64,000 nt of DNA from NCBI RefSeq assembly GCF_003732225.1, contig NZ_MOBJ01000010.1, forward strand, positions 1-64,000. The letters are read 5' to 3'. This document shows positions 1 through 7,556 of the stretch, piece after piece; position 1 is the stretch's first letter; each line of letters opens with the position of its first letter. Origin of the DNA: Pseudomonas brassicacearum. Its GTDB lineage: Bacteria; Pseudomonadota; Gammaproteobacteria; Pseudomonadales; Pseudomonadaceae. The translations under genes were made by a program, and so were the position numbers. Under the pieces are notes generated by a model, which made no database searches, was not told the DNA's origin, and saw only the letters and a list, made by a program, of their open reading frames with translations.

Positions 1-206
1 ATCGTGCCCACCACCGCGCCGAGCAGAAAACAACCGAGGCCGCCGGTGGCGACAGTGATGCCCGTGGCCGCTACCACGGCAGCCGTCGCCAGCGCAGTAA
101 TCGCGATGTTGGCCGCCACCTCCAGCACACCGCCGAGGATGTCGGCCATCATCGAGGTATGGTCGAGTGCATCGCCCAGCCGGGCGGCCCAGAATGCGTC
201 AGACAT
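1..206 (-). CDS. prePAAR-Rhs effector, N-terminal part only (runs off left edge)
   Basis: The reading frame starts at an ATG on the minus strand (CAT at 204-206) and is still open at the window edge. Its 68 codons encode the prePAAR motif AAR-x2-D-x3-H (residues 7-16), followed by a hydrophobic Ala/Gly-rich transmembrane stretch. It is almost identical to the first 68 residues of the complete Rhs gene at 583-5034: I count three nucleotide differences over 206 bases, one of which changes the protein (Phe5 instead of Leu5). PrePAAR-Rhs proteins are T6SS spike-tip effectors, and the motif completes the PAAR fold. Here only the N-terminus is visible, so the toxin it carries, or whether the gene is intact, cannot be seen. 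It lies just downstream of the immunity gene of the complete Rhs, in the same orientation, as expected for a tandem rhs array. Confidence 0.85.
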   Translation of the reverse strand, partial: MSDAFWAARLGDALDHTSMMADILGGVLEVAANIAITALATAAVVAATGITVATGGLGCFLLGAVVGT

Positions 207-282
207 GCAGGGGGCTCATCCGACGTAAGCGTCTGACGGCTGCGTAATCGTTGCGCTTGTGGCGCAATTCGATGCCTTCCAT
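199..282 (-). pseudogene. 27-codon ORF, possible remnant of an EagR-type chaperone gene
   Basis: A short frame begins MEGIELRHKRNDYAAV, has a GGAGAAAGG-like ribosome site just upstream, and ends at a TGA overlapping the start of the partial rhs at 206. Its first residues resemble an internal stretch of the complete chaperone at 5047-5481 (VEGIELRSQFNKGNDKV), and it occupies the position a chaperone gene should hold, directly upstream of a prePAAR-rhs. The inferred history is that most of a duplicated chaperone gene was lost when the rhs 5' end was duplicated. The match is short, so a chance or newly made small ORF used for translational coupling remains possible. Confidence 0.35.
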
Positions 283-302
283 TGCACCTTTCTCCGTGTA
301 GG

Positions 303-581
303 TTACGGCATACTCATCAGCGCCATTCTCAGGCGTTTGATCAGCTTCGGATTCTTGAGGCAATCGGCCGGCCGTTTGTTACCGAGGGCGGGCACTTTCT
401 GTTCGATCCACCACAACCCTTCCTCAAGCCCTCTTTTACCGTTGAGGACGACCGCCATATCGAGGTTGCCATCCAAGGCTTTCGCCAGCGTGCGGGCATC
501 GTCGTCGAGATAGACTTTGTTATACAAATCCACGAAATCCTGCCAATCGGCATCGCCGGTGTATTCGTCTTCCAGTCCCAT
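303..581 (-). CDS. probable immunity protein for the Rhs-RES toxin (ParS/MbcA-like C-terminus)
   Basis: This 92-residue acidic protein lies one base downstream of the Rhs stop codon, in the usual immunity position. I chose the ATG at 579-581, because it follows an AGG at suitable distance; a TTG fifteen bases earlier lacks such a site. There is no signal peptide or membrane segment, so it should act in the cytoplasm, matching a toxin that attacks a cytoplasmic molecule. The C-terminal part, PALGNKRPADCLKNP followed by a Leu-rich helix, resembles the toxin-binding domain (DUF2384) of Xre/MbcA/ParS antitoxins, the standard partners of RES toxins. No helix-turn-helix is evident in the N-terminal half. 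The immunity role follows from position and the RES pairing; the DUF2384 relationship is a by-eye judgement. Confidence 0.65.
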   Translation of the reverse strand: MGLEDEYTGDADWQDFVDLYNKVYLDDDARTLAKALDGNLDMAVVLNGKRGLEEGLWWIEQKVPALGNKRPADCLKNPKLIKRLRMALMSMP

Positions 582-582
582 T

Positions 583-3500
583 CTAAAAACCTGCAAATGA
601 TATTAAGTTACTACCGGTCGGGTTTCGCGCCGACGGCGCCAGGATTCCATCATAACCATTGGCTTTCGCCCAGGCGCCAATCTGATGGGTTTGGGTGTAT
701 TTATCGCCGGTAATGCTTTTAAGGGAGACGCCTAATTGTTTGCGCACATCGGCCCGGGTCAAATCCAGGACGTTGTTGAGCTGCACTTTTTTGCTGACCA
801 GTACCCGTTTAGACAGAGCAACCCCCCAGTGATTGACCTCTCCTAGTGCGGTCTTGCGTGAATTCGCGCCATAGACCCCACCCAAGCCCTTGGCCGTATA
901 ACGGTGTCTGGATGCAACGTTCCACATGTGAGCCTGCCAGGTCGTGCTGATTCGTCCAGGCTCTTCGAAACGGTAAACCGTTCGGCTGACTTTTCGGCCG
1001 TTTGGCGGGCTCGAGCATTTCATCAGCCCCAGGGGATCGATCCAGCTCACCGGATTTGGCGCGTATTGGTAGAGGTTCAGCCCACCGGCCAGCCCGATGG
1101 GGTCCGGTGTGGTGAAACGCCCGATGTCCGGGTCGTAGAAGCGCAACGTGTTGTAGTGCAGCCCGGTTTCCCGATCCAGGTATTGGCCCTGGAATCGCAG
1201 GTTCTGCTCTTCGATGTAATACGGCTCGCGCAACTCTTCGGCCGTGGTGCCCCAGACCTGGTAACGGGCTTGCCAGAGCGTGTGACCGTCGCTTTCCGAG
1301 AGTTGCTCAGGCAGGCCATTGAGGTCGTTGTGGTAGTAACGGACTTTCTGTTGCTCACCCAGCCCGTCGACCCGCGCCAGTGGTTCATGGCCCTCGTCGG
1401 CATAAATGTAGAGGCTGGTCTGGTTATTTCGATGCTCCTGCAACAGTTGCAACGCATCCCAGGTAAAGCGGGTTCGGCTCAGCAGGGTCGAGTGGCGGTC
1501 ATACTCGGCTTTTTCGATGCGCCGGCCCATAGGGTCGTAGGTCATCTTCACGACCGAACCGTTGTTGTTGCGAACTTCCACCAGACGCTGCTCGGCGTCA
1601 TAACTGAAGCGCTGGATACCGCGTTGGGCACTGCGTTTTTCAACCATACGGCCGAAGCCGTCATAACGGTAACGTTTGTCCTGAAAGGTCAGCAGTCGGT
1701 TATGCAGCACCAGACCTGCGCCCGTCGATAAACCATCGAGCAGGTTGGCGGCGGGGTCATAGGCAAACGCTTCGCGCTGGCCCTGGACGTTGTCCTGGCT
1801 GGCGAGGATGCGACCTGTGGCGTCGTAGTGCAGCAGTTGGCGGTGCTGGGCGTCGGGCTGGCTGTCGAAACGTTCGACCAGTTGATCGCTGGCGTCATAG
1901 CCAAACTGGCTTTTCGTTGCCGGTGGCAGCAGCACGGACTGGCTCTGGTGCCGACGTTGTCGGGTACGCAGGCGGCCGCTGCGGTCGTATTCGCTACGGG
2001 TATTGAGGCGTCCCTGGGTTCGTAGCACTTCGCGGTGCAGGCGATCGCGTTCGAAGTCGCTGATGACCTGACCGTCGAGGTTGATCTGATGCAGATGACC
2101 ACTGCCGTAATGCAGGCGGTTCAGCCATCGGCCATCAGGCAGCAGCGTCTGGGTCAGGTTGCCCAGTTCGTCATAGCGATGTTCCAGGCGTCCGGCCCAG
2201 CTCTGTTCGGCGATCAGTTGTCCAAGGGGGTCGTAACTGAAGCCCAGGTTCTGTTGCTCGCCCGTGTGGCTGGTGAAGGTGATGTCGGTGACTTGATCCA
2301 GCGCGTCATAGCAGTACTCGGTGCGACCATCCTCGGTGACCTTGGCCACCAATCGACCCACCGCATCGCGTTCCAGGTCATGGACGACAGGCGCTTGCGG
2401 CGAAAGGTCCAGGTCCGTGCTACCGGGAGCGGTGAGTGCCTCCACGCGAGTGACGTTGTCCAGCGGGTCGTAGGCATAGCGTTTGAGGCTGCCGTCCAGG
2501 CTATGTTGCGCAATCAGCCGGTCGCTGGAATCCCAGGCAAACTTATAGCGTTCGCCGTTCTCATTGGTCAGGGTTTGCAGGCGACCATAGACGTCGTAGT
2601 TCAACTCCACCCGGCGGCCGTGGGCGTCGGTGCGCAGACGCAGGTGACCACTCAATGTGTGCTCGAAGTGAGTGGTGTGCCCGGCGGGGTCGCAGTAGCC
2701 GATCAACTGGCCGCTCGCGTCACGCTGATAATGTTCAGTGCGCCCGTCCGGCAGTTGCTTGCTGAGCAACCGGCCCTGGTCGTCGTAGGTGAAACGTGTG
2801 CGTTCGCCCAGCGTATCGGTACTGGTGAGCAGCAGCCCACGCTCGCAGTAACTCAACCGCGTGGTGAAACCGGAACAGTCGGTGTGTTCGCTGAGTTGGC
2901 CGAGTGCCGTCCAGCGTAACGTTTTGCGCTTGCCGCTGGCGTCGATGATCTCCACGACCTGGCCGTGGGCATCATGGCGATAGCGGGTAACGTGGCCCAA
3001 CGGGTCGGTTTCGCGGATGCAGTTGCCGTGCGAGTCATAGCGATACAACCAGGTATTTCCAGCCGCATCGGTTTCTGCCAGCGGCAAGGCCCAGTGTTCC
3101 AGCCACAGGGTCGATTCGCTGCGCCCGAGCGGGTCGCGAGTCTCGCTGAGGTTGCCCGCTTCGTCGTAGCTGAATTGATGCTGCCCGCCCGCAGGATCGG
3201 TAGCCCCAAGTAACTGGCTTTCGTCATTCCACCGGAATGTCCAGGTACGTCCCAGCGCGTCGGTGGTTTCGATGATCTGGTACTGAGCATCCCAGTGGCG
3301 CGTGCTGACCCGATTCAGACCATCGGTGATGCGTGTGGTCCCGGCTGCCAGATCATAGTCGAAGGTGTATTGGTCGCCCGCGTCGGTCCAGTGGCGGACC
3401 ACGCGCCATTCAAGGTCTTCAACCAACGCCCATTCGTAGAAGCAACGCAGCCCGGTCGGCAACTGATGCTCGACCATACGGCGTCCGGCGTCATAGGCAA

Positions 3501-5034
3501 ACTGACGTTTCACCTGCCCGTTGGACTGGCGCACCTCGATTAGATCACCCTGGATATCGTAGCCGTAGTGCATCAGCACTTCGCGGCGCTGGTCTGCATA
3601 CAATCGCTCGATCCGGCTGACCCGTTGGCGCCAGCGCGCATCGTAGATCAGCTCAATGCTGACCAGATTGAAGGTATCTCGGAGCTGCAGCAGGCGCCCG
3701 TCGTCGTCATAGTCGAGGTGGATGCGATTGTCGTTGCGGTCTCCGAGCTGACTCAGGCGCAGTAGCGATACATTTCCCGGCGTCGGGTCGAACAGCCGGT
3801 ACAACCCGTCCGTACTTTCAATCAACAACTGCCCATTGCGATGCCGCCGAACACTGAGCCCTTCACCGGCACTGAACACCGCGCCACCCAAGGGGATCGA
3901 ACCCATGTCGATGCGCCGGCCCTGTTCATCGGTATAAACCAGCGTTTCCCCGCCCTCCGGGTGAGGCAGGATTTCCACGCACACCTCGTAGGACACGCTC
4001 CAGCCCGCGCCGAACAAGCTGTCGCGGCGTTCGTCACGGCTGTTGTAGAAGCGCTGCCAATCGATCGGCAAGATGCCGGGCAACACGAAGTCCAGCTCTT
4101 CATCGCCCCCCAGTACCTTGGCCCCGGTCGCGGCGTGCACCGGGTTCGACGAGCCCATGGCGGCGTTGGCCATGGCGCCCATCGCGCTGCTGACGGCCAT
4201 CGACGTCGCGCCGCCGATCAGCATGCACGGCAGTTTGCTGAAGAACTTGCCTTTGCCGCCCTTGAGCATCAGTAACGCGGTGACCGCCAGCCCCACGCCT
4301 GGGGTCTTGCCGCTGCGGATCTCGCGCACCACCGCCGAACCGCCGCCGATGGTGACGTTGGGTGAGATCAGCCCGGAACCCACCACCTTGGCGTCGCAGG
4401 TGGTGCGGTCGCCGCTGCGCACGGCGGGCTGGCCGTTGATGGTGACTTTGTCCGAGCCCTCGGCCAGAAATTGCGGCGGCATCGGCGGATGCTTCATGCA
4501 GGTGACCAGGTCCAGCGGTTTGGGCACGGCGCCGGGCGCCGGGGTGGCGACGGTGGGGCGCCACATCTGGGAGAAGAAGCTCTCGGCCATGTCCAGATAG
4601 CTGGGCTCGGCTTGTGGCTCGGGCGTTTCCAGTTCGGTACCGGCCGGCGCGACATGGGACGGGATCGCCCCGGCGGCGCGGGCGGCGGGAATGCTGTTGA
4701 TCAGGGTGTTGGTGGAACCGGTGAGAATCGTCGCCTGCACCGTGGGCGGAAACAGCGAATTGCTGAAGCTCTCGCACAGGTTGCTTAAACCCTTGTCGGC
4801 GCCGGTCTTGCTCATGGCGAGACCGACGATCGTGCCCACCACCGCGCCGAGCAGAAAACAACCGAGGCCGCCGGTGGCGACGGTGATGCCCGTGGCCGCC
4901 ACCACGGCAGCCGTCGCCAGCGCAGTAATCGCGATGTTGGCCGCCACCTCCAGCACACCGCCGAGGATGTCGGCCATCATCGAGGTATGGTCGAGTGCAT
5001 CGCCCAGCCGGGCGGCCCAGAGTGCGTCAGACAT
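583..5034 (-). CDS. prePAAR-PAAR-Rhs T6SS effector with C-terminal RES-family toxin
   Basis: The 1483-residue protein carries, in order: a prePAAR motif AAR-x2-D-x3-H (7-16); a hydrophobic region (about 29-72); a PAAR segment ending near residue 238 (around VTINGQPAVRSGDRTTC and ISPNVTIGGGSAV); a second hydrophobic region (244-293); the YD-repeat shell (about 297-1337), closing with DPIGLAGGLNLYQYAPNP and DPLGL; and a 146-residue toxin tail. The tail reads as a RES domain: Arg1355 in VYRFE, Glu1399 in TALGEV and Ser1468 in LAPSARN, plus LDLTRADVRKQLG and NGYDGILAP. Studied RES proteins are toxins that consume NAD+. Chaperone and vgrG lie directly upstream and an immunity gene downstream. The expected route is VgrG-tip delivery, with the hydrophobic segments held by the chaperone and the toxin enclosed in the Rhs shell. 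The RES assignment is strong by motif; catalytic activity is inferred. Confidence 0.9.
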   Translation of the reverse strand: MSDALWAARLGDALDHTSMMADILGGVLEVAANIAITALATAAVVAATGITVATGGLGCFLLGAVVGTIVGLAMSKTGADKGLSNLCESFSNSLFPPTVQATILTGSTNTLINSIPAARAAGAIPSHVAPAGTELETPEPQAEPSYLDMAESFFSQMWRPTVATPAPGAVPKPLDLVTCMKHPPMPPQFLAEGSDKVTINGQPAVRSGDRTTCDAKVVGSGLISPNVTIGGGSAVVREIRSGKTPGVGLAVTALLMLKGGKGKFFSKLPCMLIGGATSMAVSSAMGAMANAAMGSSNPVHAATGAKVLGGDEELDFVLPGILPIDWQRFYNSRDERRDSLFGAGWSVSYEVCVEILPHPEGGETLVYTDEQGRRIDMGSIPLGGAVFSAGEGLSVRRHRNGQLLIESTDGLYRLFDPTPGNVSLLRLSQLGDRNDNRIHLDYDDDGRLLQLRDTFNLVSIELIYDARWRQRVSRIERLYADQRREVLMHYGYDIQGDLIEVRQSNGQVKRQFAYDAGRRMVEHQLPTGLRCFYEWALVEDLEWRVVRHWTDAGDQYTFDYDLAAGTTRITDGLNRVSTRHWDAQYQIIETTDALGRTWTFRWNDESQLLGATDPAGGQHQFSYDEAGNLSETRDPLGRSESTLWLEHWALPLAETDAAGNTWLYRYDSHGNCIRETDPLGHVTRYRHDAHGQVVEIIDASGKRKTLRWTALGQLSEHTDCSGFTTRLSYCERGLLLTSTDTLGERTRFTYDDQGRLLSKQLPDGRTEHYQRDASGQLIGYCDPAGHTTHFEHTLSGHLRLRTDAHGRRVELNYDVYGRLQTLTNENGERYKFAWDSSDRLIAQHSLDGSLKRYAYDPLDNVTRVEALTAPGSTDLDLSPQAPVVHDLERDAVGRLVAKVTEDGRTEYCYDALDQVTDITFTSHTGEQQNLGFSYDPLGQLIAEQSWAGRLEHRYDELGNLTQTLLPDGRWLNRLHYGSGHLHQINLDGQVISDFERDRLHREVLRTQGRLNTRSEYDRSGRLRTRQRRHQSQSVLLPPATKSQFGYDASDQLVERFDSQPDAQHRQLLHYDATGRILASQDNVQGQREAFAYDPAANLLDGLSTGAGLVLHNRLLTFQDKRYRYDGFGRMVEKRSAQRGIQRFSYDAEQRLVEVRNNNGSVVKMTYDPMGRRIEKAEYDRHSTLLSRTRFTWDALQLLQEHRNNQTSLYIYADEGHEPLARVDGLGEQQKVRYYHNDLNGLPEQLSESDGHTLWQARYQVWGTTAEELREPYYIEEQNLRFQGQYLDRETGLHYNTLRFYDPDIGRFTTPDPIGLAGGLNLYQYAPNPVSWIDPLGLMKCSSPPNGRKVSRTVYRFEEPGRISTTWQAHMWNVASRHRYTAKGLGGVYGANSRKTALGEVNHWGVALSKRVLVSKKVQLNNVLDLTRADVRKQLGVSLKSITGDKYTQTHQIGAWAKANGYDGILAPSARNPTGSNLISFAGF
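4829..5034. repeat. direct repeat, second copy of 1-206 (rhs 5' end)
   Basis: These 206 bases, the first part of the complete rhs, repeat at 1-206 in the same orientation with three mismatches. Both copies continue similarly for a few bases upstream of the start codon and then diverge. The repeat may extend further left, beyond the window. Recombination between the copies would remove or exchange everything between them, including the RES toxin and its immunity gene. Confidence 0.95.
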
Positions 5035-5046
5035 GCGGGGTGCTCA

Positions 5047-5481
5047 TCAGGCCTGAACGTCGAACAACAGCGAACTCTTGATGGTCGCCCAATGCGCGGC
5101 TTCGGCATCGCCGAGTTTTTCCGCCTTCACGTAGCTCAGGGCGAGCATTTTTCGGGTGCCGGGCAACACCAGCGCCAATTGGTACTGGAAGACTTTGTCG
5201 TTGCCCTTGTTGAACTGGCTGCGCAACTCGATGCCTTCGACTTCCTGGTTGGCACCCAGGCGCACGGCGACGCCCGGTTGAAAACGCAAGTCTTGCACTT
5301 GTTTTTCCAGGCGTTTGAGCTGGTCGTCGAAGTTGCTTTGCAGGGTTTCGCCGTCGGCCAGCAAGCTGCGGCTGACGATCAGCGAAGTGCCCAGTTCGGC
5401 GAACTTGAGGATGTTGATCGTCGCGTCTTGCAGCTCGCCTGCCGGCAGTTGGAACTGGAATTCATTGATGCGATAAGTCAT
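5047..5481 (-). CDS. EagR-type T6SS chaperone (DcrB/DUF1795 family)
   Basis: This 144-residue soluble protein has no signal peptide and has the size and feel of the DUF1795/DcrB family. Members encoded next to prePAAR effectors are Eag chaperones, which bind and shield the effector's N-terminal transmembrane segments before loading onto VgrG. It ends 12 bases before the rhs start and begins 18 bases after the vgrG stop, giving the compact order vgrG-chaperone-rhs-immunity in what looks like one transcript. Recognisable stretches include the start MTYRINEFQFQLPAG, a central VEGIELRSQFN and the C-terminal AAHWATIKSSLLF. Assignment relies on length, sequence character and this diagnostic context. 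Confidence 0.85.
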   Translation of the reverse strand: MTYRINEFQFQLPAGELQDATINILKFAELGTSLIVSRSLLADGETLQSNFDDQLKRLEKQVQDLRFQPGVAVRLGANQEVEGIELRSQFNKGNDKVFQYQLALVLPGTRKMLALSYVKAEKLGDAEAAHWATIKSSLLFDVQA

Positions 5482-5499
5482 GGCGCCTAAATCTCGTGG

Positions 5500-7437
5500 T
5501 TAACCCTTGGGCTTGGGGAACGCGGCATTGATATTGGCGTCAATGCTGGCCTTGACGCCCTGGCCGTCAGGCGTGGCGCCAGGGCCGCCACCGTTGTTCA
5601 GGTGCAGTACGCCGCCGGTGTTGATCTCGGCATCACCGCTGGCATAGAAGCTGATTTGCACGCCGGTCAGATTGATCTGGCCGCTGGCATTGAGCTCCAG
5701 GATGCTTTCGCCGCACACCAGCCGCAGGTTCTCGCCAACTTCGATGACGTAGCTCTGGCTAATGCTGTCGGTCTTGCGCTGGCCCACCGACAGAATGTCT
5801 TCCTGCTTGACGATGCGCAGACGGTTGTTACCGATGGTCACCGTCTCGTTATGCCCGATGCTCTTGTTGCGATCGTGGCCCACCGAGTGGCTTTCATCGA
5901 CCTCGACCACGATGTCCTGGTTGCGCTCGGCATGGATGTACAGCTGCTCGGCGCCTTTTTTGTCTTCCATGCGGATTTCGTTGAAATTGGCCGGTGAGCC
6001 GCCCTTGCTCGAACGGCTTTTCATGCCGCTTTGGGTGGCGTTTTCCGGCAAGTCGTAGGGCACGGTCTGTTCGGCGTTATAGACGCGGCCGGTGATGATC
6101 GGCCGGTCCGGGTCGCCTTCGAGGAAGCTGACGATGACTTCCTGACCGATCCGCGGGATCTGCATCGAGCCCCAGTTTTTACCGGCCCAGGACTGCGACA
6201 CGCGAATCCAGCACGAGCTGTTTTCGTTGGACTGATCATGCCGGTCCCAGTAAAAGTGCACCTTCACCCGGCCGAACTGGTCGGTCCAGATTTCCTCGCC
6301 TTTGGGGCCTACCACCAACGCGGTCTGCGGGCCTTTGACGATTGGGCGGTGGGTGTTGGGCAGCGGGCGGTAGCTTTGTTGGGCGTCGATGCAGGTCAGG
6401 CTGCTTTCGAACTGTGCCGAAGGCGCGCCACCACCGGTTTCCCCACTTTCCTGGGAAATGTAATAGCGGGCGCCAACGATCAGGTATTCGCGGTTCTGGT
6501 CCTGGCGGCTGAAGCCGGTGAGGTTGAACAAATGGCCCGAGCCCAGGCCTCGGGCGTTGCCGGCCAGCTCGACCTGTTCGTGCAGGGTCTGCAAGGCTTC
6601 GATGCGGGTGCGGGCGTAATGTTCGCCGTCTTCGCTTTGCACATAAGTGCCGGGGTAGTCGTACAGCGGATAATCGCCGGCGGTGTGCGGACGGGGCATG
6701 GCCGAGCGCACGTCGATACGCGCGCTGGGGCGCTGGAAATCATAGTCGTTGAGTTCCAGCGAACCCGGCTGGACTTCCTGGGCCAAGTGCCAATCGTGGA
6801 TGTGATCGCGTTCGCGCTGCTGCTCATTCTTGGGGTAGTAGGGCACCGATGCATAGCCGGGCGCACTGGTGTGAGCGCCGTAGGCATCGGCCAACACCAA
6901 CACATGACGACCCTGTTCATGGCGGAAGAAGTAGTAGATCCCTTCCTGCTCCATCAGGCGGCTGACAAAATCGAAACTGGTTTCGCGATACTGCACGCAG
7001 TATTCCCACTCGCGATAGGGCCGGCTCAGGGCGTCTTCGAAATCGGAAAAGCCCAGGTCGCGAAACACCTGCTTGATGATCTGCGGGATGGTCAGGTTCT
7101 GGAAAATCCGGCAATCGGAGGTGCGGGTCAGCAGCCAAAGCCAAGGCCGCAGCGTGACCTGGTAGCTGGCGAACTGGCCCTGGTCGACATTCTGGCTGCA
7201 GCGGGCAACGATGCCATGGAAATGACGTTCGCCACCGCCGTCCAGTTGCAGGCTCAGGGACATGGGTTTGCCGAGCAACTGGTTGAGGTCGATGGCATTG
7301 TCCAGTGAGTGCAGCTGCAACTCATAGTTGAACAGCCGCCCCAGCTCTTCGCCGCCGCCCATGTCTTTGAGCAACAGCACCTCCGGCCCCAGGGGGCTGG
7401 TGATTTTTGCCAGGCGTGAGAGTTGCTTGAATAGCAT
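5500..7437 (-). CDS. vgrG: VgrG spike protein (TssI)
   Basis: The 645-residue protein has the standard VgrG plan: an N-terminal gp27-like half, the gp5-like OB-fold (about 390-470, with GPKGEEIWTDQFGRVKVHF and WIRVSQSWAGKNWGSM), then a repetitive beta-prism needle rich in VGHDRNKSIGHNETVTIG-type repeats. It forms the trimeric tip of the Hcp tube. There is no large C-terminal effector extension; it ends in a short Gly/Pro-rich tail, so cargo must ride through a PAAR partner. The downstream prePAAR-Rhs is the obvious one. It lies 119 bases beyond tssH of cluster 1, as vgrG1 lies beyond clpV1 in P. aeruginosa, separated by a hairpin repeat. Confidence 0.97.
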   Translation of the reverse strand: MLFKQLSRLAKITSPLGPEVLLLKDMGGGEELGRLFNYELQLHSLDNAIDLNQLLGKPMSLSLQLDGGGERHFHGIVARCSQNVDQGQFASYQVTLRPWLWLLTRTSDCRIFQNLTIPQIIKQVFRDLGFSDFEDALSRPYREWEYCVQYRETSFDFVSRLMEQEGIYYFFRHEQGRHVLVLADAYGAHTSAPGYASVPYYPKNEQQRERDHIHDWHLAQEVQPGSLELNDYDFQRPSARIDVRSAMPRPHTAGDYPLYDYPGTYVQSEDGEHYARTRIEALQTLHEQVELAGNARGLGSGHLFNLTGFSRQDQNREYLIVGARYYISQESGETGGGAPSAQFESSLTCIDAQQSYRPLPNTHRPIVKGPQTALVVGPKGEEIWTDQFGRVKVHFYWDRHDQSNENSSCWIRVSQSWAGKNWGSMQIPRIGQEVIVSFLEGDPDRPIITGRVYNAEQTVPYDLPENATQSGMKSRSSKGGSPANFNEIRMEDKKGAEQLYIHAERNQDIVVEVDESHSVGHDRNKSIGHNETVTIGNNRLRIVKQEDILSVGQRKTDSISQSYVIEVGENLRLVCGESILELNASGQINLTGVQISFYASGDAEINTGGVLHLNNGGGPGATPDGQGVKASIDANINAAFPKPKG

Positions 7438-7469
7438 CAGTTATCCCTTGTTACTGCTGGATTCCTTCC

Positions 7470-7541
7470 GTAGGAGCTGCCAAAGGCTGCGATCTTTTGA
7501 CTTTAAAAGATCAAGAGATCGCCGCCTTCGGCAGCTCCTAC
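7470..7541. repeat. REP-like inverted repeat (GTAGGAGCTGCC family)
   Basis: Outer arms GTAGGAGCTGCC (7470-7481) and GGCAGCTCCTAC (7530-7541) are perfect reverse complements, and inner arms GATCTTTT (7491-7498) and AAAAGATC (7505-7512) pair as well. This is the dispersed GTAGGAGC-type repeat common between genes of fluorescent pseudomonads. It fills the gap between tssH and vgrG and may reduce read-through or stabilise the upstream message. Confidence 0.85.
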
Positions 7542-7556
7542 AGAGGGGGTCGCCGC

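Noticed and set aside
303..596. Longer version of the immunity gene starting at a TTG inside the rhs end.
   Set aside because: No ribosome site precedes the TTG, while the ATG at 579-581 has one and begins just after the rhs stop.
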